From contig NZ_JAGEVF010000001.1 of assembly GCF_017581965.1 (NCBI RefSeq), positions 248,001-312,000 of the forward strand: 64,000 nt of DNA. Direction: 5' to 3'. How positions within the stretch are numbered: the first letter of the stretch is position 1; each line of letters begins with the position of its first letter. The position numbers were made by a program, and so were the translations under genes. This document shows positions 26,856-36,231 of this stretch, in pieces. The stretch comes from Winogradskyella pelagia. GTDB taxonomy: Bacteria > Bacteroidota > Bacteroidia > Flavobacteriales > Flavobacteriaceae. The notes beneath the pieces were generated by a model, which saw only the letters and a list, made by a program, of their open reading frames with translations, was not told where the DNA came from and ran no database searches.

Positions 26856-28058
26856 ATGATTGAAAAGAAAGATATTGCTCTAGAGACTGTTGTTTTAATA
26901 GGTATTATTACTAAAGACCAAGACGAAATGCGTTCTAAAGAGTATTTAGACGAATTGGAGTTTTTAACCTACACTGCAGGAGGTGAAGTTGTAAAACGCT
27001 TTACTCAAAAAATGGATATGCCAAACCCTAAAACCTTTATTGGGTCGGGTAAAATGCAAGAGGTGCAAGAATTTGTAAAAGAAAACGAGGTTGGGACTGT
27101 TATTTTTGATGATGAGTTGTCACCTGCCCAAGAACGCAATATCAGTAAAATCCTTAATTGTAAAATTCTAGATCGGACAAATCTTATTTTAGACATTTTT
27201 GCCCAACGCGCCCAGACAAGCTATGCACGTACACAGGTAGAATTAGCACAGTGCGAATATTTACTGCCGCGTCTCAAAGGAATGTGGACACACCTTGAAC
27301 GCCAAAAAGGAGGAATTGGAATGCGAGGTCCTGGTGAAACAGAAATAGAAACAGACCGCCGAATTGTTAGAGATAAAATTGCTTTGTTAAAGGCAAAAAT
27401 TAAGACCATTGATAAACAAATGGCCGTTCAGCGAGGTAACCGTGGTAAATTGGTGAGAGTGGCTCTCGTAGGTTATACAAATGTTGGAAAATCGACGCTA
27501 ATGAACGTTATTAGTAAAAGCGAGGTTTTTGCAGAGAACAAGCTTTTTGCCACACTAGATACTACTGTGCGCAAGGTTGTTATTGGGAATCTACCCTTTC
27601 TCGTGAGCGATACGGTTGGATTTATAAGAAAACTACCTACGCAATTGGTAGAATCTTTTAAAAGTACCTTAGACGAGGTACGCGAGGCAGACTTATTGCT
27701 TCATGTTGTAGATATCTCTCATTCTAATTTTGAAGAGCATATTGAGTCGGTTAACCAAATATTGGATGAAATTGAAGCCAAGGATAAACCGACAATAATG
27801 GTATTTAATAAAATTGATTCCTATAAGTCGGAACCCATAGATGATGATACCGAAATAACTAAAGCAAATTATACTATCGAAGATTGGAAGAGAACTTGGA
27901 TGTCTAAAGTAGGAGAGACAGCGTTATTTATTTCTGCCTTAAATAAAGATAATCTAGATGAGTTTAGAAAACGAGTTTATAAAGAAGTGAGAGAAATTCA
28001 TGTAACCCGTTTTCCCTATAACAATTTTCTTTATCCAGATGTTGAAGATATTACATAA
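26856..28058 (+). CDS. hflX: GTPase HflX
   Basis: 400-aa ribosome-associated GTPase that splits stalled or stress-inactivated ribosomes in characterised bacteria. The N-terminal HflX domain has TFIGSGKMQEV and RNISKILNCKILDRTNLILD, followed by a linker helix region (GGIGMRGPGETEIETDRR) and the G domain with G1 GYTNVGKSTL, G3 DTVGFIRKLP and G4 NKID. Length is normal. It is a single-gene unit closed by a strong bidirectional terminator. Confidence 0.96.
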   Translation: MIEKKDIALETVVLIGIITKDQDEMRSKEYLDELEFLTYTAGGEVVKRFTQKMDMPNPKTFIGSGKMQEVQEFVKENEVGTVIFDDELSPAQERNISKILNCKILDRTNLILDIFAQRAQTSYARTQVELAQCEYLLPRLKGMWTHLERQKGGIGMRGPGETEIETDRRIVRDKIALLKAKIKTIDKQMAVQRGNRGKLVRVALVGYTNVGKSTLMNVISKSEVFAENKLFATLDTTVRKVVIGNLPFLVSDTVGFIRKLPTQLVESFKSTLDEVREADLLLHVVDISHSNFEEHIESVNQILDEIEAKDKPTIMVFNKIDSYKSEPIDDDTEITKANYTIEDWKRTWMSKVGETALFISALNKDNLDEFRKRVYKEVREIHVTRFPYNNFLYPDVEDIT

Positions 28059-28059
28059 A

Positions 28060-28090
28060 AAAAAGAGGTCTAATTTAGACCTCTTTTTTA
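28060..28090. terminator. Bidirectional terminator between hflX and DUF3078 gene
   Basis: AAAAGAGGTCTA/TAGACCTCTTTT forms a 12-bp stem with a 3-nt loop, flanked by A and T runs, exactly between two convergent genes. Confidence 0.85.
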
Positions 28091-28103
28091 TGATAATGCT
28101 ATT

Positions 28104-29042
28104 TTAGAATTTATAGCTTAAACCAAACGTCCAAAAGGACTGTAGATCATTGTCAACATTGTCAAAGTTAGGTTCTGCACTAGGACCAGTAGGATCCCAG
28201 TTAGATTGGGCAAAGTTAACCGCTTCTTGTCTATTGTCTCTTAGACCAAAGTCGAAACCTAAACCAAAATTTTTCCATAAGGTGTATCCAAATGAATTGG
28301 TCCATGTCCAGTTAGAAAGGTTACTATCCTCATAACTTTGAAATACTGAGAGATTAGATTTTATGTTTAATTTACCAATAGTTTTGGTATAATCTGCAAC
28401 AATCTTTGCACCAAGTGATGAATCAAAAACAGTATTACCGCTGGAGAAGACAAAGTTGTAATTTAAGGGGTGAATCACAACGGTTAAGTCTGCGTTCGGT
28501 GTCCATGTCATACCAACACCTAAATCAAGGTATCCAGGATCATTAAAATTGTCTATTATAGTAGTACGGTATTCTCCAAATACCGAGACTGCCCAAGAGT
28601 TGCTTACTCGGTAGCCATAAAGAGATGATAGGTTAAAAACATCTGTAGCTGCTCTAAAGCTATCATCATCATTTGGGTCATCTTTATCATCAAACTTAAT
28701 CCAATTAAGATTTAGGGTTAGTGCGTTTTTCCAAAAATATTTGTCTTCAATTTTATTAGCAAAACCGTTGACTGTAAAACCAATACTACCAGCTTCATTA
28801 TTTGGTGAACCTTGCGCATACCAATTGTTAAATTGAGATAAGCTTCCGCCTATAGTACCAAAGGCGCCAATGTGCCATCCTGGAAGAGCATCAATTTGAG
28901 CCTGAATTGCATCCACCTCTCCTTGAAATTTGTCTACTTCTGCTTGTTTTTCTGCTTTTTGAGCCTCAAGCTCCTCTTTAGTTTGAGCAAACCCTAACGA
29001 AAACACAAACATTATTAATGTTGATAAGAGTAATTTTTTCAT
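28104..29042 (-). CDS. DUF3078 domain protein, secreted or outer membrane
   Basis: 312-aa protein with signal peptide MKKLLLSTLIMFVFSLGFAQ, a short coiled-coil (about residues 22-52, EELEAQKAEKQAEVDKFQGE), then an extended beta-strand-rich part with GGSLSQFNNWYAQGSPN near 72-88, the region that defines DUF3078, and ending in an aromatic residue (FGLSYKF) as outer membrane barrels do. Function unknown. The coiled coil could allow trimerisation or periplasmic contacts. Own -7 element upstream. Confidence 0.8.
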   Translation of the reverse strand: MKKLLLSTLIMFVFSLGFAQTKEELEAQKAEKQAEVDKFQGEVDAIQAQIDALPGWHIGAFGTIGGSLSQFNNWYAQGSPNNEAGSIGFTVNGFANKIEDKYFWKNALTLNLNWIKFDDKDDPNDDDSFRAATDVFNLSSLYGYRVSNSWAVSVFGEYRTTIIDNFNDPGYLDLGVGMTWTPNADLTVVIHPLNYNFVFSSGNTVFDSSLGAKIVADYTKTIGKLNIKSNLSVFQSYEDSNLSNWTWTNSFGYTLWKNFGLGFDFGLRDNRQEAVNFAQSNWDPTGPSAEPNFDNVDNDLQSFWTFGLSYKF

Positions 29043-29086
29043 CTTAATTAATTAGGTTTTAGTTAATTATAGTTAATAAATGTCAG

Positions 29087-29094
29087 CAAATATA
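29087..29094 (-). promoter_or_regulatory. -7 element for DUF3078 gene
   Basis: Minus-strand TATATTTG matches TAnnTTTG, about 45 bp upstream of the start codon. Confidence 0.5.
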
Positions 29095-29182
29095 CAGTTT
29101 TGACAGTAAATACTTATAACCGTACGGCTTTAATCTTACTCTGTTAGACCAATAAATATTTCATTGGTCACAATTAAATTTG

Positions 29183-29689
29183 TTATTTCTTTTTATAAAG
29201 TGGCACAGAAGAACAGGCCTCTCCAAACATTATAGATTTAGCAATAGGTTTAAGCTTTTGGGTAAGCAGAACTAGGGCATTAGTGGGCACTGGCTTATGA
29301 GAGCAACCCTTTATTATTACAGGTAATTCACTATAATTAGTAACGTCTAGTTTATTTATAATCTCTGAATAAATTATAGATTCTAAATGTTCTAATGATC
29401 CAACTACTGTGAGTTTAGAATAATTTTGAAGTTCAACAGAAATGAGCATATATGCCCAATCCGGTACTATGGCTTCTGTTGAGCAGTGTAATGCTATATA
29501 GCAATTTTTATATTGAGACCAGTCGTGCTCTGCAACAGAAGCCCTGAAGCCTTTTTCTCTTAAAACCAATCCTTCATACAGCCAATCTTTAATATCAAAA
29601 AGAACACGTTGCCCATTGGGATAATAGTCTTCTAAATCTATGACCTTGAGTTTACTTTTAGCAACTCTGTTTATAATCTCTTCTGCCAT
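29183..29689 (-). CDS. DUF2480 family protein
   Basis: 168-aa protein with no signal peptide, recognised from EEIINRVAKSKLKVIDLEDY and FDIKDWLYEGLVLREKGFR at the N-terminus and CSTEAIVPDWAYMLI in the middle. Cysteines occur late in the protein (KGCSHKPVP, FGEACSSVPLYKKK). DUF2480 genes in Bacteroidota are commonly found next to SUF genes; function unknown. It is the last gene of the SUF-HMG-CoA synthase run, starting 1 bp after the upstream stop. Confidence 0.85.
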   Translation of the reverse strand: MAEEIINRVAKSKLKVIDLEDYYPNGQRVLFDIKDWLYEGLVLREKGFRASVAEHDWSQYKNCYIALHCSTEAIVPDWAYMLISVELQNYSKLTVVGSLEHLESIIYSEIINKLDVTNYSELPVIIKGCSHKPVPTNALVLLTQKLKPIAKSIMFGEACSSVPLYKKK

Positions 29690-29690
29690 T

Positions 29691-31130
29691 TTATTTTACT
29701 TTGTAACGTCTAAGACCGTAATTGGTTTCTTCTTGCTCAACGTAATCTAAACTAATTGAACTTCCATTTAATATTGGTTCTGCTAATTGTGATTTGTGAA
29801 GTTTCTCGTAAGTCAAAATATCTACTGCTATTCTATCATTAAGGGTTTCAAATAACCTTACATTTTTTATTTTTTCACTCCAGTTTTTAGCTAGGGTTCC
29901 TTCAAAAATTTTGGACTTGGAACCACTACCATATGCAATAAAACCAAAATTCGCACCATCCAAATTTTCACCTGTAGTTAAAGCATGTGATAATAGGCTT
30001 AAGAAGGACATAAAAATGGATGCGGTATACATGTTTCCTATTAATGAAGATGCCAATTCTCCTTGGCTAATTTTTTGTGTAACAAAGTCTTGGTATTTTT
30101 GAGATTTATACGCTTTTTTAAGCCAATCCTTGTTATTAGATTCCGTTTGACATCCGATTTCTTGTTCCAACGATTTCATGTCATTGGAGGCTTTTATCCA
30201 GTTGAGCCAATTGCTGAAAATGATTCGTCTACCGTGATAAGCATAAGGTAAATGAAACACTATTTTGGACCACGCATTTAAATAATCTGTGGCTTTTTGG
30301 CAATTAAAATGATCAAGGGCTTCTGTTATGCGGTCTTCATAGCAGGCATTGGAAAATTGCCCATCGAAAACGGGTTCTTCCTTAAATAATTCCACAACAT
30401 CACTAGCTTCTGACCAAAAAGGTGAATTAGAAACTTCAAGGAATGCTGCTATCTTATCGTGGGAATCATCCAAACCAAGTTCTTTAAATACAGATTTTAA
30501 TAAGTCTGCTTTTTTGAAAGTCCGTCGTGGTTTAAAAAAGTCGCCTTCGCTTTTTGAAGCGACGCCCCAAGTATCCTTTATCTCTATAATTGCCGGATTG
30601 TGGCTGACTAAAACGGCAACGGCCCCTGCTCCTTGTGTATATTCACCAGTAGAATTTAAATCGTACTTTGAGAAATCTGAAGCAATGACAACAGCTTTTC
30701 GTTCTGGGCTCTGTTTTACCCAATCTAAACTATTGTGCAAAGCATCAACACCACCTACACAGGCAAATGTCACATCGAGAATATCGCAATGTTTAAAACT
30801 GCGTCTACCAAAAGTGCTCTCTAATTGATTTTCTACAATTTCAACAGCATATGTTGCGGTGGGTTTAGAACCGTCGATTGCACTTTCGGTTCCAAGATAT
30901 ACGCGGCCGATTTCTGTTGGGTTAATATTGTTCTGTTCAATTAAATTAAGAAGTGCATTTGCAGCGAATGTTGCCGCATCTTCGCCCAAATTTGGAACTG
31001 CCATTTTCTTAAGGCCAAGTCCTTTTTCTAATTTTTCAGCAGGTATTCCCCTTTCGTTTGCCAAATCTGAGATTGGCACGTATAATTGAGGTACGTAAAA
31101 CGCTATAGCATCAATTCCGACAGTGTTCAT
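29691..31130 (-). CDS. Hydroxymethylglutaryl-CoA synthase family protein
   Basis: 479-aa thiolase-fold enzyme of the HMG-CoA synthase family, condensing acetyl-CoA with acetoacetyl-CoA in the mevalonate route, or a related acyl-CoA. It opens VGIDAIAFYVPQLYVPI, has VYLGTESAIDGSKPTATYAV and the likely nucleophile C124 in DVTFACVGGVDALHNSLDW. HMG-CoA synthases of Firmicutes are about 390 residues, so this is a long form. It sits directly after the SUF genes and before DUF2480 with tiny spacers. No other mevalonate gene is in the window, so the exact reaction is inferred. Confidence 0.85.
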   Translation of the reverse strand: MNTVGIDAIAFYVPQLYVPISDLANERGIPAEKLEKGLGLKKMAVPNLGEDAATFAANALLNLIEQNNINPTEIGRVYLGTESAIDGSKPTATYAVEIVENQLESTFGRRSFKHCDILDVTFACVGGVDALHNSLDWVKQSPERKAVVIASDFSKYDLNSTGEYTQGAGAVAVLVSHNPAIIEIKDTWGVASKSEGDFFKPRRTFKKADLLKSVFKELGLDDSHDKIAAFLEVSNSPFWSEASDVVELFKEEPVFDGQFSNACYEDRITEALDHFNCQKATDYLNAWSKIVFHLPYAYHGRRIIFSNWLNWIKASNDMKSLEQEIGCQTESNNKDWLKKAYKSQKYQDFVTQKISQGELASSLIGNMYTASIFMSFLSLLSHALTTGENLDGANFGFIAYGSGSKSKIFEGTLAKNWSEKIKNVRLFETLNDRIAVDILTYEKLHKSQLAEPILNGSSISLDYVEQEETNYGLRRYKVK

Positions 31131-31141
31131 TAGCCATGAGG

Positions 31142-31468
31142 TTATAACATTCCTAATTCTAATTTTGCCTCTTCACTCATAAGGTCTTGAGACCAAGGAG
31201 GGTCAAAGGTTATTTCAACCTCTGCGTCTTTAACTTCGTTGATAGACTTTACTTTTTCTTCAACTTCCAAAGGAAGCGTTTCTGCTACAGGACAATTAGG
31301 AGACGTTAATGTCATTAAAATCTTTACTTCAGAGTCTTCATTAACAAAAACATCGTAGATTAAACCAAGCTCATAAATATCAACTGGGATTTCTGGGTCG
31401 AAAATGGTTTTGAGAACTCTTACGATTTTGTCACCAAGTACTGTAGTATCTATTGTTGTGTCATTCAT
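31142..31468 (-). CDS. sufT: SUF-associated DUF59/MIP18 protein (SufT-like)
   Basis: 108-aa small Fe-S maturation factor. The DUF59 motif is IFDPEIPVDIYELGLIYDV, followed by MTLTSPNCPVAETLPLEVEE with the conserved cysteine. These proteins help transfer clusters to target proteins. It begins 1 bp after the sufE stop and lies 11 bp before the HMG-CoA synthase gene, well inside the SUF operon. Confidence 0.9.
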   Translation of the reverse strand: MNDTTIDTTVLGDKIVRVLKTIFDPEIPVDIYELGLIYDVFVNEDSEVKILMTLTSPNCPVAETLPLEVEEKVKSINEVKDAEVEITFDPPWSQDLMSEEAKLELGML

Positions 31469-31469
31469 T

Positions 31470-31901
31470 TTAGTTCAATTGTGTTTGGTATGCAATAGCA
31501 TACATTTTTAATTGTTTTATCATACTCACCAAACCGTTAGCACGTGTGGGCGATAGATGTTCTTTTAGACCTATTTGGTCTATAAAATCAGTATCGGAAT
31601 CAATAATAGCTTTTGGATTCTGGTTTGAAAAAACGCGTATTAAGATGGCAATAATGCCTTTGGTAATTATGGCATCACTGTCTGCTGTGAATTTTACTTT
31701 ATTATCGTCCATTTCAGCATGGACCCAAACCTTGCTTTGGCAACCTTTTATGATATGGTCATCTGTTTTGAATTTATCTTCAATAAGCGGTAGGGTTTTA
31801 CCCAAATCAATCATGTATTGGTAGCGCTCCTCCCAATCATCGAACATTGAAAATTCATCAATAATTTCGTTCTGCACTTCTTCTATTGTCATAATTGGCA
31901 A
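31470..31901 (-). CDS. sufE: Cysteine desulfuration protein SufE
   Basis: 143-aa sulfur acceptor that takes persulfide from SufS and passes it to the SufBCD scaffold. The active cysteine is C54 in IIKGCQSKVWVHAEMDD. Overall length and the final helix are typical. It may have an extra promoter of its own: a perfect -7 element stands 10 bp upstream of the ATG, allowing sufE-sufT and the following genes to be expressed separately from sufABCDS. Confidence 0.95.
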   Translation of the reverse strand: MPIMTIEEVQNEIIDEFSMFDDWEERYQYMIDLGKTLPLIEDKFKTDDHIIKGCQSKVWVHAEMDDNKVKFTADSDAIITKGIIAILIRVFSNQNPKAIIDSDTDFIDQIGLKEHLSPTRANGLVSMIKQLKMYAIAYQTQLN

Positions 31902-31910
31902 TTTTTATTA

Positions 31911-31918
31911 CAAAGTTA
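31911..31918 (-). promoter_or_regulatory. Possible internal -7 element before sufE
   Basis: Minus-strand TAACTTTG matches TAnnTTTG and lies 9 bp before the sufE ATG, so a transcript from it would be nearly leaderless. It falls in the 25-bp gap after the lipoprotein gene. Confidence 0.4.
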
Positions 31919-31926
31919 CAAAATAG

Positions 31927-32445
31927 CTATTGTTTTATAAGGTTATCCCTAACGGATAGTACTTTAGCCACAAAGTTTAATATTTCTTTTGGAGGGTGAC
32001 CATGATCAAAACTAGGCGTCATAAGTTCTTCATCACCCTTAATAATAGATAACGTTGCGTGCGGTGCACCGTCATAATGTCTCATGCTTGTTGGTGCTTC
32101 AAGGTTACGGAATTTGTCTTCGTCAACAGCTATGATGAACTCTAAAATGGCTTGCCAATCTTCTTTTTTAGTGGGATAGGTTCTTGTATTTTTAAAATTA
32201 CGGTCTTCTGTGAGCATAGTTTCCTCCTCGGAAATATAAGTGTATTCGAAAACGCCTCGTGTTGATGACCTGTAGGCTACAGCAATTTTGTTGTATTGAG
32301 GAATGTTTGTTTCATCAGCGATAACCATATCCTTAGTTTCATTAATAGCTGCAATATCTTTATCTGAGGTAGTTACCATGGCTTCTTTGGATTTGCATGA
32401 TCCCAAAATGGTAACAAAAACTATTAGGCCTGAAAGAAATCTCAT
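31927..32445 (-). CDS. Small lipoprotein encoded between sufS and sufE
   Basis: 172-aa protein with a lipoprotein signal (MRFLSGLIVFVTILGSC, lipobox ILGSC, C17). The mature part contains YKIAVAYRSSTRGVFEYTYI-like strands (KIAVAYRSSTRGVFEYTY), conserved-looking MRHYDGAPHATLSI and a TPSFDHGHPPKEI segment with several histidines. Not assigned to a family. It is in the same direction as the SUF genes, 46 bp after sufS and 25 bp before sufE, so it is probably co-transcribed although lipidated and therefore in the envelope. Confidence 0.75.
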   Translation of the reverse strand: MRFLSGLIVFVTILGSCKSKEAMVTTSDKDIAAINETKDMVIADETNIPQYNKIAVAYRSSTRGVFEYTYISEEETMLTEDRNFKNTRTYPTKKEDWQAILEFIIAVDEDKFRNLEAPTSMRHYDGAPHATLSIIKGDEELMTPSFDHGHPPKEILNFVAKVLSVRDNLIKQ

Positions 32446-32491
32446 TAAAAATTGTTTTACAACTCTAAGTTACACTTTTGATGCCAAACTA

Positions 32492-33730
32492 TTAGGATAA
32501 CATCAAAACGGCTTTTTTTAAAGACGAAATAAAGTAATCAATTTCCTCTCTTGTATTGTAGAACATAAACGAAGCCCTAATAGTGCCAGGGATTTGATAA
32601 TAATCCATTATTGGTTGTGCACAGTGGTGTCCTGTTCTCACAGCAATTCCCATTTTGTCGAGTAATGTACCAATATCATAAGGGTGAATATTACCAACAT
32701 TAAAAGAAATGACCGAGGTTTTCTTTTTAGCCGTTCCGTAGATTTTTACGCCTTCAATCTCCAATAAAAGTTTAGTGGCATAATCAAGCAGTTCGTTTTC
32801 ATAATTAGCAATGGCATCAAAACCAATAGCATTCATGTAGTCCAATGCTGCACCAAAAGCTATACCTCCGCATACATTTGGTGTTCCTGCTTCAAACTTA
32901 TGGGGTAAATCTGCATAGCTTGTTTTTTTAAATGTAACTTCTGCTATCATTTCACCACCACCTTGATACGGGGGTAATGTTTTTAGCCACTTTTCTTTAC
33001 CGTACAACATTCCAATCCCGGTAGGGCCACATATTTTGTGCGCTGAACACACATAGAAATCAACGTCTAAATCTTGTACATCTGGCTTTATGTGAGGGCA
33101 AGATTGTGCACCATCTACTAAAACCGCTGCTCCTACCGTATGTGCTTTATTAATTATTTCTTTTATAGGATTAATAGTGCCAAGGGCATTAGAAATATGA
33201 TTTACAAAAACCAGTTTTGTGTTTGGACCCAATAATTTGTCGTATTCGGACAAATCCAAGTCACCATTTTGGTTCATTGGGATAACATGCAATTTAGCAC
33301 CAGTACGCTCGCAAAGCATTTGCCATGGGACAATATTACTATGATGCTCTAAGGCAGACACAATAAGTTCATCCTTTTCATTTAAAAGAGAAGTAAATCC
33401 ATTGGCCACTAAATTGATGCCATGTGTAGTTCCTGAGGTGAAAATAATTTCGTGCGGCTGTGCCGCGTTAAAGTGCGTTTGAATCTTTTGTCTTGCCAAT
33501 TCGTAGGCATCCGTTGCCTCTTGGCTGAGACTATGTACACCACGATGAATATTGGCATTATAATTACTATAGTAGTCTACAATAACATCTATAACCTGCT
33601 GAGGTGTTTGAGATGTGGCTGCGTTATCAAAATAGACTAAGGGCTTTCCATTGACTTCTCTACGAAGTATTGGAAAGTCTTTTCTAATAGACTCTACGTT
33701 AAAATCAATATTTTTTTCTGTGACGTTCAT
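32492..33730 (-). CDS. sufS: Cysteine desulfurase SufS
   Basis: 412-aa PLP-dependent enzyme producing persulfide sulfur from cysteine. PLP lysine K232 is in CSAHKICGPTGIGMLYG, and the reactive cysteine C370 in RTGHHCAQPIMDYY, the RxGHHCA motif of group II desulfurases. ATG follows the sufD stop with no gap, showing tight coupling. Length normal. Confidence 0.97.
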   Translation of the reverse strand: MNVTEKNIDFNVESIRKDFPILRREVNGKPLVYFDNAATSQTPQQVIDVIVDYYSNYNANIHRGVHSLSQEATDAYELARQKIQTHFNAAQPHEIIFTSGTTHGINLVANGFTSLLNEKDELIVSALEHHSNIVPWQMLCERTGAKLHVIPMNQNGDLDLSEYDKLLGPNTKLVFVNHISNALGTINPIKEIINKAHTVGAAVLVDGAQSCPHIKPDVQDLDVDFYVCSAHKICGPTGIGMLYGKEKWLKTLPPYQGGGEMIAEVTFKKTSYADLPHKFEAGTPNVCGGIAFGAALDYMNAIGFDAIANYENELLDYATKLLLEIEGVKIYGTAKKKTSVISFNVGNIHPYDIGTLLDKMGIAVRTGHHCAQPIMDYYQIPGTIRASFMFYNTREEIDYFISSLKKAVLMLS

Positions 33731-35044
33731 CTATAAGTCAAACCCTATATTAACACCTAGTTTTTTGGCTATAATTTTAGTAATCCTTGATTTTATTTCT
33801 GGTATTTTAACTGAGTCTAGTACGTTATTACTAAAAGCGAACATCAATAACGCTTTTGCTTCTTTTTCTGGTATACCTCTAGACCTGAGATAGAACATGG
33901 CGCTATCATCTAATTGGCCGATGGTACATCCGTGAGAACATTTAACATCGTCTGCAAAAATCTCTAATTGTGGTTTAGTATTTATGCTTGCTTTATCGCT
34001 AATAAGAATATTGTTATTGGCCTGAAAAGCATTTGTTTTTTGGGCTTCTTTTTCAACAACGACCTTTCCGTTAAAAACACCAGTAGCCTTATCATCGAAT
34101 ATGCCTTTATAATCTTGATGACTTTCGCAATTAGGCTCAATATGATGTACTAAAGTATTGTGATCTACATGTTGTTTATCTCCAATAATAGTAATACCCT
34201 TCATTGTTGAGTCTATACGCTCTCCATTTTGAAAGAAATTAAGGTTGTTTCTAGTAAGTTTCCCGCCAAATGAAAAGGTGTGTACCTTGGCAACGCTCTC
34301 TTGTTTTTGGTTAATAAAGGTGTTATCAATCAATGAAGCTGTTTGCCTATCGTTCTGGATTTTATAATAATCTACAATAGCACGTTTATTTGCGTAAATT
34401 TCTGTGACGCTATTATTAAGTACTGGATTTTCTGTTAAGCTTTGGTGGCGCTCGATAATCTGAACATGTGAATTTTCATCTACCACCACAAGGTTACGTG
34501 GTTGTAACATTAAAGCCGATTCGTTTCCTGTAGAAAAATGTAAGATTTGAATTGGTTTATCTACCACTTTATTTTTCGGAATATGTATATAAGCGCCTTC
34601 GGCAGAAAAAGCTGTGTTCAATGAAGACAGGCTGTCTTTACCAGCAATTTTATTGAAGTAGTTATCAATGACCAATCTGTACTTAGGTTTGCTTAGAGCC
34701 GCAGACATTAAACAGACATCAATACCCTCGTGAGTGGTTTGCGATAAGTGGGAAGAGTACTTTCCATCCACAAATATAATTTTATAAGAATCTATGTCGT
34801 GAATAAAATACTGCTTTACATCACCATATTCCAAGGCGTTTTCATGCTTTGGAAACACACTGTAATTAGGCTTTAAAATGGAATTAAGGGATGTATATTT
34901 CCAGGCTTCTAGTCGTTTTGTAGGGAAGCCTTTAGTCTCAAATGTTTTTATAGCTTCAGTTCTTATATCATGCACAGGAGAATCTATATCTATTAAATCC
35001 TCAAATGCCATGAAGGAAGATACTAATTTATCTTTAAGTTCCAT
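33731..35044 (-). CDS. sufD: Fe-S cluster assembly protein SufD
   Basis: 437-aa scaffold subunit partnering SufB and SufC. It has a variable N-terminal helical domain (GFPTKRLEAWKYTSLN is a typical SufD feature) and a beta-helix core ending with EIFADDVKCSHGCTIGQLDD and FYLRSRGIPEKEAKALLM, which contains the conserved cysteine and histidine of the cluster site. Located between sufC and sufS. Confidence 0.96.
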   Translation of the reverse strand: MELKDKLVSSFMAFEDLIDIDSPVHDIRTEAIKTFETKGFPTKRLEAWKYTSLNSILKPNYSVFPKHENALEYGDVKQYFIHDIDSYKIIFVDGKYSSHLSQTTHEGIDVCLMSAALSKPKYRLVIDNYFNKIAGKDSLSSLNTAFSAEGAYIHIPKNKVVDKPIQILHFSTGNESALMLQPRNLVVVDENSHVQIIERHQSLTENPVLNNSVTEIYANKRAIVDYYKIQNDRQTASLIDNTFINQKQESVAKVHTFSFGGKLTRNNLNFFQNGERIDSTMKGITIIGDKQHVDHNTLVHHIEPNCESHQDYKGIFDDKATGVFNGKVVVEKEAQKTNAFQANNNILISDKASINTKPQLEIFADDVKCSHGCTIGQLDDSAMFYLRSRGIPEKEAKALLMFAFSNNVLDSVKIPEIKSRITKIIAKKLGVNIGFDL

Positions 35045-35056
35045 AGTTGGATTGTC

Positions 35057-35809
35057 TTATGCGTTAACTTCTTCTTTAATCCAATCGTAGCCTTTAGCTT
35101 CCAATTCGTGAGCCAGTTCTTTGGACCCAGACTTAACGATGCGGCCGTTGTGCAAAACATGTACGTAATCTGGAACTATATAATCTAGCAAACGCTGGTA
35201 ATGCGTAATAACAATGACTGCATTATCCTTTGATTTTAACTTATTGACACCGTTAGCGACAATTCGTAAGGCATCGATATCAAGCCCAGAATCAGTTTCA
35301 TCTAAGATGGCTAATTTAGGTTCTAACATAGCCATTTGAAAAATCTCGTTTCGTTTTTTCTCACCACCAGAAAATCCTTCGTTGAGTGAACGAGATAGGA
35401 ACTTACGGTCTATCTCTAAAAGTTCAGCTTTCTCACGAATCATTTTCAACATTTCATTTGCTGGCATGTCTTCTAACCCTTTAGCCTTTCGCGTTTCGTT
35501 TATGGCTGTTTTCATAAAATTGGTTACGCTAACACCTGGAATTTCAACAGGGTATTGAAAGGATAAGAATACGCCTTTGTGAGCTCTTTCGTCTGGTCCA
35601 AGTTCATCAATGTTCTCACCTTCGAGTAAAATCTCACCTTCATCTACATCATACTCCTCTTTGCCAGCAATAACGGAGGCTAAAGTACTTTTTCCTGAAC
35701 CGTTTGGCCCCATGATGGCATGAACCTCTCCGGGTTTTACATGTAAATTAATGCCCCTTAATATGGCTTTGTCATCTACACTTGCGTGTAAGTCATTTAT
35801 CTTTAACAT
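35057..35809 (-). CDS. sufC: Fe-S cluster assembly ATPase SufC
   Basis: 250-aa ABC-type ATPase of the SufBCD scaffold. Walker A is [11 protein letters not shown], the signature loop [11 protein letters not shown], and Walker [13 protein letters not shown]. It starts 4 bp after a short lipoprotein gene that separates it from sufB. Confidence 0.97.
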   Translation of the reverse strand: MLKINDLHASVDDKAILRGINLHVKPGEVHAIMGPNGSGKSTLASVIAGKEEYDVDEGEILLEGENIDELGPDERAHKGVFLSFQYPVEIPGVSVTNFMKTAINETRKAKGLEDMPANEMLKMIREKAELLEIDRKFLSRSLNEGFSGGEKKRNEIFQMAMLEPKLAILDETDSGLDIDALRIVANGVNKLKSKDNAVIVITHYQRLLDYIVPDYVHVLHNGRIVKSGSKELAHELEAKGYDWIKEEVNA

Positions 35810-35813
35810 AATA

Positions 35814-36221
35814 CTAATTTCCTAGTTTAATAACGTCTTCTTTATTTTGGTCAGGCGCGTCCACCTTTAAAATTTCTTTTATTTCAACGCGATATTTCCA
35901 ACCCTCTTCGTTAGCCTTTTTCTCGAATTTTCTAACCCTTACAGTCACAGGGACCATGTCCGTATCTTCGTTTTTAAAGGGTTTGACTTGCTTCTCTAAA
36001 AGATGCATATTTTCATCAATTACCACGCCGTAGATTTCGTTTTTAGTTTGTAAAACCGCTGCGTCGGCGTAGTACACAAATTCACCTTTCATGGTTGTAA
36101 ATCCATCATCTTGATTGTAGGATTTATTCCTGTTCTCTTCTAAATCTACTTCTTTTTTGGTGTCATTTTTACAAGTCACAAACACCAAGCAAATCAAAAT
36201 AATTTTACCGACTGTTTTCAT
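35814..36221 (-). CDS. Small lipoprotein encoded between sufB and sufC
   Basis: 135-aa protein with lipoprotein signal [17 protein letters not shown] (C17). The mature part is mainly charged and strand-forming: [20 protein letters not shown], then [20 protein letters not shown] and [11 protein letters not shown], which is reminiscent of the small OB-like domain in NlpE-type lipoproteins, though this is a weak comparison. It lies 10 bp after sufB and 4 bp before sufC, so it must be on the SUF transcript. Function unknown. Confidence 0.78.
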   Translation of the reverse strand: MKTVGKIILICLVFVTCKNDTKKEVDLEENRNKSYNQDDGFTTMKGEFVYYADAAVLQTKNEIYGVVIDENMHLLEKQVKPFKNEDTDMVPVTVRVRKFEKKANEEGWKYRVEIKEILKVDAPDQNKEDVIKLGN

Positions 36222-36231
36222 ACTACTTCGT

